Of a DNA stretch of 64,000 nt, positions 21,932 to 32,986 are shown in pieces. The stretch is taken from positions 582,063 through 646,062 of the forward strand of contig KN834755.1 in assembly GCA_000827265.1 (NCBI GenBank), written 5' to 3'. How positions within the stretch are numbered: the first letter of the stretch is position 1; each line of letters opens with the position of its first letter. A program made the position numbers and the translations under genes. Source of the DNA: Collybiopsis luxurians FD-317 M1. Taxonomy: Eukaryota; Basidiomycota; Agaricomycetes; Agaricales; Omphalotaceae. The notes beneath the pieces were generated by a model. It was not told the DNA's origin. It worked only from the letters and a program-made list of their open reading frames with translations, and did not search any database.

Positions 21932-22144
21932 ATGTCTGATAGCACTACCCCTCCGAAGGTTATCCCATCCGCTCAGACCACTCCGGCTGACGATGGCAAG
22001 ATCAATCCGCCAAAGGGACCTGTTGGAATTAAACCATTGGGAGCGGGGGAATGCTCGTGGGTGTCATGCACTTGCAAGGGATTTACAGGTGATGTAAGAG
22101 AGGAGTGCACGACTTGCAGGCACGCATACAAGAATCATCTCTAA
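21932..22144 (+). CDS. Intronless 70-aa Cys/His-rich protein, copy 2
   Basis: Same length as the protein at 16632 and the same seven putative metal ligands (C41, C46, C48, C59, C62, H64, H69). Changes from copy 1 are R8P, D25N, P38A, S39G, A40E, F47T, M55V and D58E, clustered just before and inside the C-rich part. It sits 0.8 kb upstream of FAD monooxygenase copy 3 on the same strand, repeating the arrangement at copy 2. Function unknown; conservation of both coding and promoter sequence argues that it is expressed. Confidence 0.8.
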   Translation: MSDSTTPPKVIPSAQTTPADDGKINPPKGPVGIKPLGAGECSWVSCTCKGFTGDVREECTTCRHAYKNHL

Positions 22145-22921
22145 TCGGTAATATGCTCTTGAATTGCGTAGTAGAATCTGGAGTGCTAACCTACCCCATA
22201 TGTACAGATGGTTCTGCATTCGTTGATAAAGATTTATCGACGTGATACCTCGTGATACGCATTTGGGAGAGCGGATATGGATAACAAAAGATGTATATTG
22301 ATATCGGGACTTGGAGGAAGATTTTTTGGTTTAATTTTCATCTTCAATATGTAAAAATATTATTTACGACGCTATTTGATCGATTATGTTTTTCTGGCAC
22401 GTTAGAGATTTGCTTTTACACTCGCGTTCTGAGCGTTCTCCTTTGTTTGATCTAGGCGGTTAAATCAGGTGGCCTGAGAGAAGAAATGATACCTCTCGGC
22501 AAGTTAGCTAATTTCTGGCCGACATGCATATGTGCTTTTCTAAATCAGTTACATCGATAAAGGAAAGTTGGAAAAGAATTTCCTTTTTTGAAGAGAACGG
22601 GTTCATGCTCACAGTTCATTACAGATTTTGAATGACATATTGAATAGGGCGCCCAGCGGTTAAATACGGGCGAGCGCGCACATAGTTCTCGACATTTAAA
22701 CTTCTTATTGTGGGATTAACCGAAAATTATTCAGGTCTGCGGTTAAACAGTTCCGAGCGCTCCAAAGTCTAAGCACCTATGCTTCAGCATTGACTCTTGT
22801 TCGTCGGGCTTTCGCGATGATATCGGTAAAGAACTTGGGACGAAGATTCGCATAAAAGCTGGTGAAATAGAGCACAAAGTCATCGGAATCTCATCCGCAT
22901 TTACTCACAAGGCTTTCAACA
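22145..22921. other. Spacer upstream of monooxygenase copy 3
   Basis: The first ~570 bases resemble 16845-17350. No trace of the PD-(D/E)XK-like gene could be made out. No other gene. Confidence 0.5.
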
Positions 22922-24636
22922 ATGGCATCGAACACTAACAACAAGAAGCTTCACATCGCTATTATGTGAGTTCTTTGTCTTTGGGTTCCCTGGAGCTTCG
23001 CTTGATCTTACGACTTCATAGCGGAGGAGGAATCGGAGGATTAACCTTCGGAGTGGCTCTCAAGGGCTGCTCCAACATTCAAGTCGATCTCTACGAGCAG
23101 GCGCACAGGATCACTGAAATCGGTACTGGGATAACTGTGTGGCCTAGGACTTGGGAGATCCTAAAATCGTTGGGATTGGAGGAGCAGCTGAAGGCGCAGC
23201 TTCCAGAAGAACCCGATGACAAGCCAAGTGGGAGGATTCATCAGACGATTCAACCGTTCCTTGACTTTCTTCATTTGTAGAATTGGCTTTTGAATTTCGT
23301 CTAAGTGATCGAAGAGAGGGATTCACGTTCCACAAACTATTCGTCAAAAGTGCGTTGAAACTTTGAGATTTTCTGATATACTTATCGAGTTGGCTAGATG
23401 GTGCACTAGGTTTCCATCGTCAGTCGCTGCAAGCCACGCTCCTAAAGAACCTCCCCGATTTTTGCACCGTTCATCTTGAACACCATGTTAACCGGATCGA
23501 AGAAAGCGAAGGTTCCGTCAAGCTGTTCTTCCGAGATGGCTCAGAAGCGACTTGTGACATTCTCGTCGGCGCCGATGGTGTCAAGTCTGTCGCGAGAGAG
23601 AAAATCCCTAACAAGGGTGTTTTTTGGACGGGAACCATGGTGTACCGAGGTGTGATTCCAAGAGAAATGTTCGCCAAGATGTATCCAGGTCATCGAGCCA
23701 TCAATGACCCTATCACTGTGAGTGGTATGCACCAATTCGAATCGAAAAAATGCTGATGGTCCCTTATATTTAGTATTGCGGAAAAGACCATGCGAGTTAA
23801 CTTCTTCTTGAACACGGAAATCCTATGCTGACTTTCTTCCCAGCACGTCGTCACTTTCCCCATCAGCAACGGCCAGCTCATAAACGTCGCAGCCTCTTCT
23901 ACTAACCTGGAAAACGAAGGGAAACCGTTCGATCCAGTGGCCCCGCCCATTACCAAAGAAGAGATCCTCGAAACGTACTCTGGATGGGAGGAAGAGGTGA
24001 TGCAATTGCTTGGAGTGAGTGACACTGTTTGCTTCTTATCGATAATCGAGGCTGACTTTTGATATAGTGTCTTGAAAAACCGACGCATTGGGTCCTCCGA
24101 GACTTGCACCCATTGAGCACGTATATAACGCGTCGCATCGCTCTTTTAGGGGACGCGGCTCATGCGATGGAACCTAATATCGGAGCTGGAGCGGTGAGTT
24201 TGTTTTTTGAGAGAATTGACATACTGATACTGAGACCTTCTGACTAGGGCCAGGCGATTGAGGTGAAGTAGTAGTAAATAGATCCACCCAGCTACATGCT
24301 CACGTTCTTGGATTTTAGGATGCGTACGTCTTGGGTACCCTCTTCCGCAACGCTTCCACAGAAGACTGGGCTCGTGTGCTTGAGGCGTACAACGCAGTCC
24401 GGCAGCCTTTCGCGACTATGATCAGGAATAACGCCAGAGAACAAGGGTTTTATTATGAGTTAAATTCGCCCGAGCTCAAGGCCTTGGATAAAGGACAGGT
24501 TTTAACTCCAGATCAGCTTGACGTCTTGCGCAGAAATATTACCAAAAATTATTCCTGGTGGGAGGACGATGCTGATATAGAGTTGCAGAGGGCGGTTAAA
24601 CTTTTCAACAAGAAAGAGGATGAACCTAGAGTTTAG
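22922..24636 (+). CDS. FAD-dependent monooxygenase, salicylate-hydroxylase-like, copy 3 (divergent)
   Basis: Exons 22922-22965, 23022-23227, 23281-23349, 23398-23717, 23774-23791, 23844-24014, 24068-24193, 24248-24262 and 24319-24636 give 1287 nt, 428 aa. The GGGIGG, GADGVKS and GDAAHAM motifs are present, but the last reads GDAAHAMEPNIGAGA rather than MLPHLGSGM, closer to the usual family form. The intron after the 18-nt exon (YCGKDH) starts with GC (gcgagt at 23792), a rare but accepted GC-AG intron; the other two copies have GT there. Exon 6 is one codon shorter and exon 9 one codon longer than in copies 1 and 2. This is the most diverged of the three and converges on the GST gene 243 bases downstream. 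Confidence 0.88.
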
Positions 24637-24879
24637 ATAGATACTTCCCCGTCGCTGTGTATTGTTCGGAGTATCGAAAATGTTAGCACACGATTAGGTT
24701 GGCCATGATGCACCAAAGTCACTAAGTCGCCACCTTGAACTTCCCCGATTTAATGGAGGAATGTATACGTGCTATCGGGATTATACATGTTCTAACGTTA
24801 AGATATCTGGTGCTATAAATCCCATCACTTGCAGTCAGTTTTCACTCCGAATCAGTAAGTGTTCTAACATAAACAACAT

Positions 24880-25939
24880 TTACGGTCGACCGACGTAGAG
24901 GCCAGTAGCAGCCCCGGGTCGTGAAGAAGCTCTCTCCAACCATTTCTATAAGTAGGCGAATGAGAATGCATCGGCTCGACAAATCCAACAGATTCATACC
25001 TTGAGATTGGGCCATTCATCCAGCGACTTGATACCGGCGTATGGGGAATAGTAAATCCTAATCCAGGAAATCAGCTGGGTTATGACTCGTCGCGGAGCAT
25101 AGTTGTATCGACTAACCATGGAAGGACATTCATGTCAGCGATGGAGTACATTCCGCGTCCTGGACCCACGAGCCAGTCACGCTCTTGACTGAGACGAATT
25201 TCGAGTACATTGTAAAGCCGTTTGGTCTCGTCCAGATAGCCTGAATGAAATGTTTGATCCGTAGGTAAGTACGGGGTGAGGAAATTAGTCGCGACTAACG
25301 GTTAATCGCGTAAGGTATTTTCTCTGAATGACTGCCAAAGAATTGGACTACAGTGAGAGAATTTTAGTGCCAATTTGGTAAGGTGGACGTTACACTAACG
25401 CTGGTTTTGCATGGGTCCTATACCGCTGTACTGGGAACCAATACATGCATTAGTCAAGATCGTAATACCCAGGAGGAATAAAAAATTGTACAGCAAAGAA
25501 AATCCACTGCAGTGTTTCGCTATATTCGTTGGGATTTGCTTTAGGGTCCCATCCGAACTTGTTGTCCTTGTCATAATGTTGCTGCAGATAAAGCAAGATG
25601 GATCCGGACTCGATAACTGTATGATTGTTACGAGAGCGATCGACGAGCACAGGGATTTGTCCGTTGGGGTTGAGTTTTATGAACCAGGGTTCCTGTATAT
25701 CATCGACATTGATACTAGGTTTAGATCCGGGCGCAAACGCACCTTCTGAGTCTTCTTCGAGATGTCAATTGGTTCGACGCTGTGGCACATGTTAGGATGA
25801 TGAGTTTTGATCTGGACGTATCTGCACACACGCACTCGTAGTCGATGGAAGGATATACGGCCTTCATTTCTTCTAGGAGAGTAGAGACTTTGGTTCCATT
25901 GTTTGTCCAGAAGGTGTAGAGGAGGAAAGGTTTAGACAT
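24880..25939 (-). CDS. Glutathione S-transferase, fungal Ure2/GTT-like
   Basis: Exons on the minus strand: 25939-25836, 25779-25743, 25692-25492, 25430-25400, 25347-25300, 25240-25117, 25057-25000 and 24945-24880. They total 669 nt, 222 aa, phases closing. The thioredoxin-like N-terminal domain has [14 protein letters not shown], the cis-proline loop [11 protein letters not shown] (55-65) and the glutathione-binding ESGSI (75-79). The helical C-terminal domain has [20 protein letters not shown] and the closing [11 protein letters not shown]. The expected role is conjugation of glutathione to electrophiles in the cytosol. It is tail-to-tail with monooxygenase copy 3, and oxidation followed by conjugation is a plausible joint role, but co-regulation is not shown. 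An upstream in-frame ATG exists; the chosen start matches the usual MSKPF-type N-terminus. Confidence 0.9.
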
Positions 25940-26910
25940 GGAGGACGTTGTGATAGTATATGCGTCATGTTGTTGAACTAAGTACATGGAGAACGGTGAC
26001 ACCTTCTCACGCATCAAGTCACAAGGCCGCACAGTCTTACGCGGGTTCGGTCGCTCTTTTAGAAGAGAATTCTTTCGAAACCCGAGTTGGAGCTACAAAA
26101 CATTCTGTTTCCCAGTCCCAGAGATGACAGTCTATGGTCAGCACCGGGATAATCTCTGGAAGGCATTCAGATCGTGGACCCTGTCGGGACCATGCCATGT
26201 AATAGAACGAATTTCTTTCCTACGTTTCCAGGGTCCCCGGTTCAATTCCCGAATAAGCGCATATCTTTTGACCTTCTGTATGGACCTTGCCCAGGCGTGC
26301 TTAGAGGTCGGGGTGTACTGCGGTGTCGATTTTGTTTTTTTGGCGATTTGAGGGGGGTGATCAGTCAAGACCCTGGATGAGCTGCAAAAAGGAAGAAGAG
26401 AAGAATCCAACGTATGCAATGAATTATTAACAAGAGTCAGCTGGGCTAGACGTAAATGCTTGATATGGCGCTGTGGCAAGAAGTCTGGCATTAGTCAAGC
26501 AAGAAGTCTTATCATCGTCCTACCATGTTGTAGTTTACTGTTAGCTCCGACCTGTTCTGCGTTCTGTTTCGTTCGACATCGACATCTATCTATTATTGCG
26601 TCGCTCTTGTCGAAGGGGCTGATATCTCTATTGGCAAGCGAGAAACAGTTCCCGGTTCGTGCTATAACTTTTCTGGTAGCGATGCCGTAATATCGTAATA
26701 CCCTTTTTTTCGGTTACAGTACTAATACCTGATTGACTGGTGCTATGGACGCGGTTTGGACTTCAAGAACGCGTAAAACCGCGCTGAACACGTAGAATTT
26801 GCGGTCAATGTCTACAGTAATCGGGTAAAGAGCGTGGGAAATTGGTAACTTAACGGCAACCCACGCCTAAAGCGGGCGGCTTTACCGACCAAGCCCTTCT
26901 TCCGACCATC
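25940..26910. other. Intergenic, no gene seen
   Basis: Separates the divergent GST and transporter genes. Short ORFs overlap on both strands without motifs. ggttcaattcccg at 26239 resembles a tRNA T-loop but no tRNA can be folded around it. Confidence 0.5.
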
Positions 26911-29649
26911 ATGTCTTCCCCGCCCTCAAAGCCTCTCGGTATCCCCAGACGAGGCTCCCAGTCTCAGGCAGGTACACCGGTTGGAACGCCTGATCTAAGG
27001 GCCCTCCGCGCTCAGGTCATATCTGGTACACCCCCAGCTGGACTTTCAATACCGCCCAATATCCCACTTCGAACTTCGTCCCCGGCTCCATCGGGACCTT
27101 TCGCGGACAATACAGGGACCCCAGGATCCTCTTCTCCAGCACGGAACTTCCTTGCAGCCCAATTAGCTGCAGGACCCAGCGGGGAACAAACCCCTCCGAA
27201 TCTGCCTGTAGACTTGGATGACTTGCCTGACGAGGAAAAGGCCAAGATTTTGAGGCGCCATCTGGTTTCCAAGGAGGAGCGGGAAAGGAATGAACAACCG
27301 GAAGATTCCCCCTCACTTAGATCAAAGCCGTCTTCAGGAATAGGAAGACCTGAACGGGAGGATAGTGAACCGTTCCCAGTTCCTTATGCTGCTCCTGGGG
27401 CGGATGTAACGTGAGTTTTTCCATTGCTGCATTATCCATATCATAATTTATTTATTTCTATTTCACTTTAGCCATGACATTTACAAATGGCAACAACGAC
27501 AAGCTCGTCGTATTCGCTCTGCATCCTTTTCTGCTGCTAGCCGTCCCCCTCCAGATCCAGCTTTTGAGCACATCCATGAGCCGGGAGGCTTCAGACGTAA
27601 TTACGTTCTGCTACGTACTGGTCATGAGGATGGGAATGAGGAGCCAAGAGTACTCGTCAACAACTTTATTGACTTTCTATTTCTGTTTGGACATTTCGTA
27701 TGTTTAACTTATCTCTTCGTGATAATCTTCCTGTTCTTAGTTCGTCTCTTTCTTAGGCTGGAGAGGATCTGGAAGAAGACGAAGATGAGGACAAAGATGA
27801 AGATGTGGAGGGTGCATATGCAAGTGGAACATCCTCGGCACCGGCTCCAGGATTTGGTGACCTCTCCGCGTCTGAATCCTCACCCTTATTGGGTACCAGG
27901 TCAAATGTATCAAGGTCACGCTCTCGATCACGAAGAAGAGCGGCATCTGTGTCTACCGGAAATGCAACTGTCGGGCAAGCTATTCTCATGGTAAGTCGCA
28001 TTGTTGTGCATCATTAAATTTTGTTCACCTGTTTTCGTACAGTTGCTGAAGGGGTTCGTCGGAACGGGAGTTCTGTTTTTGGGGAAGGGGTGCGTTATCT
28101 TGGCGGTTTCATTTTACCGTTCTTACCGGGTTTGTTCTTTAGATTTATGAACGGAGGAATTCTATTTTCTTCCGTTCTGTTCGTTTTCATCGCCGTAATA
28201 TCCTTATATTCTTTCCTCCTACTGGTTCGCGCAAAGTTTGTCGTTGCTGGAAGTTTCGGAGGTATGTATTCTCACATGGATTGTCCGTGCGAATTAACCG
28301 CGAACTCAAATTCTTATTCCAGACATTGGCGGTGCCCTTTATGGTCCCTGGATGCGCCACCTTATCCTCAGCTCCATAGTAATATCTCAAATCGGTTTCG
28401 TTTGCGCCTACATGATCTTTGTGTCAGAGAACTTGCAAGCGTTCGTCAGCAGCGTCACTAAATGTGTGGAATACGTCCCCGTCAAGTATGTGTTACCTGA
28501 TCCGTTTTGCTCGAGCTTGCCTGATGTTATCTCTTCAGGTATTTCATCATCATCCAAGTCCTCATCTTCCTTCCTCTGTCCTTGATACGTGATCTCGTCA
28601 AGCTCAGTACGACCGCACTAGTAGCCGATGCTTTTATCCTAGTAGGCCTGGTGTATATTTTTGGTAGCGAGATAAGTTTGGTTGCACACCGAGGTGCAAG
28701 AGAGGTACAGCTATTCAATCCCAAGGACTTTTCGCTATTCGTTGGGTGAGTGGCTGGTTTGGCGTGAGCGAGCTATCGTCAGAGTTAATGATTCGGCGCC
28801 TTTACAGAACGGCCGTATTCTCCTTTGAAGGCATAGGTCTGATTATACCCATCGTCGACGCCATGCGCGAGCCGCGCAAGTTCCCTAGCGTGTTGACTGG
28901 TGTAATGGCGTTCCTGTTGGTCCTATTCGGAGGTTCTGGCGTTTTAGCGTATTTGACTTTTGGTTCGGATATCAAGACGGTCATTCTGGTTAACCTGAAT
29001 GAGGTCAATCCCGGAAGTAGAATGCTCGAAATCGTGCGTTTCTATTCCTCCGATTGTGAAATTGACTGGGCCGGCGCTAATTAATCGGTTGCAGGTTCAA
29101 TTTTTCTATTCCGTCGCGATCTTGCTTTCCGTTCCTCTTCAGCTGTTCCCGGCTATCAGGATCATGGAAAATGGATTGTTTACGCGTAGTGGAAAGGGAG
29201 ACCCACGCGTCAAGTGGACTAAGAATTTGTTCAGATTCGCGACGGTTGTCTTCTCTGGCTTTGTTTCGATTGTGGGCGCGAGCGATCTGGACAAGTTTGT
29301 TGCTTTTGTTGGATGTTTTGCTTGGCAAGTCTATTTTCTATTCGCTTGAATTTGTAGGGTCCTGTGTCTAACTGGACGGGTTGGTTGGATTGTGCAGTGT
29401 CCCGTTGTGTTATGTGTACCCTGCGATGTTGCATTATAGGGCTTGCGCGCGTACGCGTAAGCAGAAGGTGGCGGATATTGCGATGATCGTGTTTGGTTTG
29501 TTTGCTGCGGCGTTTACGACTGTGCAAACTATCAAGGTGAGGGACTTTTATGAAGTGAACGTTTTGGAGCTGACTTTGTTTCCAAGTTGATGATTGAGCC
29601 TGAGCCTGCGCTTCCGTCGGGTGGTCAGTGCGGTCCTCCGAAGGTTTGA
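26911..29649 (+). CDS. AVT3-like vacuolar amino-acid transporter (Aa_trans/SLC36-type)
   Basis: Exons 26911-27410, 27472-27697, 27757-27990, 28043-28089, 28143-28261, 28323-28485, 28539-28745, 28808-29033, 29095-29324, 29398-29536 and 29587-29649 give 2154 nt, 717 aa. About 320 N-terminal residues are hydrophilic: Ser/Pro-rich, then FRRNYVLLRTG, an acidic run (EDLEEDEDED) and an Arg/Ser-rich stretch just before the membrane part. The transporter domain starts GQAILMLLKGFVGTGVLFLGKGF, the conserved TM1 hallmark, and continues with about ten further hydrophobic segments to VPLCYVYPAMLHY. Yeast Avt3/Avt4 export neutral amino acids from the vacuole, and the same job is likely here. Intron 9 begins with GC (gcaagt at 29325), a GC-AG intron required to keep GCFACVPLCY. 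The last exon, coding a short Pro/Gly-rich tail, follows an AAG acceptor and is the least certain part. Confidence 0.9.
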
Positions 29650-30072
29650 GTTTGAATCTAGGAATTAGAGGTTTGGCTAGAAGTGGTCTTAGCAGACCAT
29701 AGTTTTTGGACGTTGCATTGAGGATTCAGTTAAAGTGAGCTTGGTCTGTGTACTATTGAGCAATTTCTATCTGCATGTTTCACATATTCATATGTTACTT
29801 CCATATTACTCAATGTTTCTACTATTTACTGTTCAATGAATACATCTAATTGTTCACTGAATGCAAATGCTCAGCTGCGTCCAAAGGTGTGATCTCCTCG
29901 CGCTTCCATCTCTTGGACTTGTACTTCCACCATCCCGCTTCGCCAGTCTTATGATCGCTGATGACAGCTTCCGCGACTCGGGGTTTTCCCAAGCACAATA
30001 CACCGTGTGTTCTTGGGTTCGCTATCGGCTCATGACCCCCCACTGTCTGTGTCTGCAGGCACTTTGTAACCA
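29650..30072. other. Intergenic
   Basis: Terminator region of the transporter and promoter of the glycosidase; nothing else seen. Confidence 0.5.
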
Positions 30073-30080
30073 TATAAAAA
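30073..30080 (+). promoter_or_regulatory. TATA box of glycosidase copy 1
   Basis: TATAAAAA lies 38-45 bases before the first ATG (30118). The short distance favours the second ATG (30121), which also matches the N-terminus of the paralog at 48638. Confidence 0.65.
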
Positions 30081-30117
30081 TGAGGTTCCGTAGACTGTTT
30101 GAGGCAGGTCAAGTATC

Positions 30118-32523
30118 ATGATGATATTGCGCTTTATGAAGCTTGCGGTTGTTCTTTGGTTCGTTTCTTTGGTGGCATCCAGGGCTCCTGCGGGTCCTTG
30201 GGATGATTTTAATTTTGCGCCTGCGAATAGGACGTTTAGTGCGAAAGCTGTTCATGATATTGTTGGTCGGGTGGTAGGAGCGGAGAAGTTGTTGGGGGAT
30301 GTGAGTTTGGAGGGTGGGGGTGCTACGATTGTAGGGAATGGATCGTATGTTGTTCTGGATTTTGGGCAGGAGGTAAGGATGAGTTGGATTAGCCTTTTGA
30401 GTGGGGTGTACTGAGTGTTTTTTTTTTCTCTGGAGGTCGGAGGTAGACTTACGATGCAGATTGAGGGTAGACCCAGTGCGAACGTTGCCCTATCCTACTC
30501 AGAATCTCGACTTTTCATCTCTCCTACAACATCGGATACCTCCTGCCAATCCAACCCCGCCCACGACCTCGATGGCGTTCTCTCCCTCCCTTCTCCTCTC
30601 ATTGGCACCGGGAACGAAACCTACACTCAAACCATAGGAGACCAACGCGGAGGATTCCGCTTCCTTACGATCGTCTCCAGAGACGATGCGCCTGTGACCA
30701 TCTCCAATCTCGTCTTGCACGCGACGTTTATGCCCCAGTTGGACGATTTGAGAGAGTACACTGGGTACTTTTATGCGCGAGATACGAGTGGGTTTCATGA
30801 TGCGGATTTTTTGAATAAGGTGTGGTATGGGGGAGCGTATACGGTGCAGATGAATACGATTGACCCGCGTGAGGCGAGGGAGTTTCCTTGTCCGCTGCCG
30901 ACGGGTGAGTTGTTGTGATCGATTGTATGTATGGAAGGGAAGTAGGTTGATGAAGTGCTTGCTTAGGCTGGGCGAACAATGCGAGTGGGGGGCCGGTAGA
31001 AGGGACGATTCTTGTTGATGGTGCGAAGCGAGATCGGTGAGCTTCCTCTCTCAACCCTTGAAATATTGAATTTTAACTGAGATTCAATCTGTTAGGACTG
31101 TATGGCCTGGCGACATGGGTATATCCACGCACACCGAGTTAGTGTCGACTTTTGACCTGGAAACGTCCAAAAATTCTTTGCTAGTCATGTTTTCGACCCA
31201 AGACCCGGCTACCGGCGCTCTGCAGTACTCTGGACCTCCTATCAACGCCGTAGGTAGCGACTCTTACATCTGTTGGTCGTTGATAGGAACCCATACGGTT
31301 TATTTGTACACGGGAGACTTGGACTTTGTCAGGCAAGTTTGGGCTAATTATACGTTTGCCCTTGCGTTTTTGCAGAGCCAGGTTGATGAGACGGGGTTGA
31401 TGGACGTGCCGGTTGCTTTTTCTAATGATTGGGGGAGAGATGGTGGGCAGGGACATAATGTTGCCGCGAACGCGCTGTTATATGAGGTACGATATATGAT
31501 CTATACTCGAGTTTGACACTGGATTTACGAAAGTTGGGTTTTTGTTGTAGACTTTGGTCACTGCTTCTGAACTGGCTTCGGCTCTTGGAAGCGATGCTCT
31601 TGCAGAAGGGTACGCTGCTAATGCTTCGTCCATTAAGAAGGTAGTCAATGAGCTACTATGGGACGAGGCGGCGGGGATGTTCAAGGACAATGATACGTCG
31701 ACGACTCTGCACCCCCAGGATGGAAACTCCTATGCTGTCTTATTCAACCTCACGAACAACGCGAGTCAAATCCAGTCGATCAGTGAGGGATTGACGCAGT
31801 TTTGGACGGATATAGGTCCTCTCAGTCCAGAGATTAATGATACGATTATCCCGTTCATTGGTGGTTTTGAGGTATGCCAGCCTTTTCGATCGATGTTTCT
31901 CAACTCAACCTTATCTACTTATATAGCTTCAAGCGCATTTCATCGCCGGTCAAGGCGAGCGAGCTCTCGATTTACTCCATCGTGAATGGGGGTACATTCT
32001 CTATACCAACATCTCGGTTCATTCTACCATGCTCGAAGGATACACTGCGAATGGATCGCTGGGGTAAGCGCGCCAGCGGCAAGTTGTTCTCCTAAGTGAG
32101 AGGTTGTTGACGTGCCTCTTCTTTTGCTTTTCCAGATACCGTGCTGCCGAAGGATATCAGTTCGATCATTCCGATATCAGCCATGCCCACGGATGGGCGA
32201 CTGGACCTACTTTTTCTCTTGTCTTTTATCTGGTCGGACTGACGATAACGTCACCTCAGGGTGCGACCTGGTCCGTAGCGCCTGACCTGAGCGGGTTGAA
32301 TGCCGCCCAAGGAGGTTTTGAGACAGACTTGGGATGGTTTGGGGTCAATTGGACTTTGGCGGATGATAATAAGTTTACGTTGGCGATTGATACTCCGAAT
32401 GGGACAAATGGAAACGTTGTGCTTCCTAGAACAGGGAAGGTTTTGGTAGATGGTAAACCAAGGGAGGTGGAGGGGACGAGATTCGAGTTGGAGGGTGGGT
32501 CGCATGTTGTTGTTTTAACTTGA
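30118..32523 (+). CDS. Secreted GH78-like six-hairpin glycosidase (alpha-L-rhamnosidase type), copy 1
   Basis: Exons 30118-30372, 30436-30904, 30967-31036, 31096-31486, 31551-31871, 31927-32063 and 32136-32523 give 2031 nt, 676 aa. A hydrophobic signal peptide (MKLAVVLWFVSLVAS) precedes RAPAGPWD. The acid-residue motif DGAKRDRTVWPGD places Asp259, Asp264 and Asp271 at spacings 5 and 12. As I recall, these equal the spacing of the first three catalytic acids of bacterial GH78 rhamnosidases. Further family-like blocks are YTVQMNTID, NDWGRD and HAHGWATGP, then a C-terminal beta domain. It should act outside the cell on rhamnose-containing polymers or glycosides; the sugar is not provable from sequence. 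The paralog at 48638 shares all exon junctions. Many N-x-S/T sites are present. Confidence 0.88.
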
Positions 32524-32986
32524 ATGTTCCCGTGAGACCCTCAAGATGGACTTACTACCGACAGAGCATTGATGAAGATATCATACTGTCGCATTTTAAA
32601 CTCCTCATTTGCGGATGCGACTGACCATTATGAAAGAAGTGTATCTTTCCTTATATGGGGAATGCCTGCGTGCTTATGAAGAATTTACAATGACAATGAG
32701 CGCACCGCAGGGGGCCTTTGTCTATTCTGTCTGTGAGATTGAAGGGACAGCCAGGACAACGGTGGGTGGAAATGAAAGATGGCTTTCATGAACAGCAGTG
32801 CCATATAGCGGTTGCGTGTAGATTCTATGTCATCAAGATATAGTACAACGATTGCATACTCTATTCCGAACTCGTATGTGGGTACAAGCATCTGGACTCG
32901 TACATGTCACACGCGCAGCGTGATGGCCCACGTTCCCTAGTTTCGAGTGGCTGGGGAATGTCCAAGTCGATCCATGCTCACAAAGA
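32524..32986. other. Intergenic, convergent genes
   Basis: 3' flanks of the glycosidase (plus) and the 7-TM gene (minus). Nothing else seen. Confidence 0.5.

Noticed and set aside
26200..26260. tRNA suggested by ggttcaattcccg
   Set aside because: The T-stem does not pair properly, and no D-arm, anticodon arm or acceptor stem can be folded on either strand.
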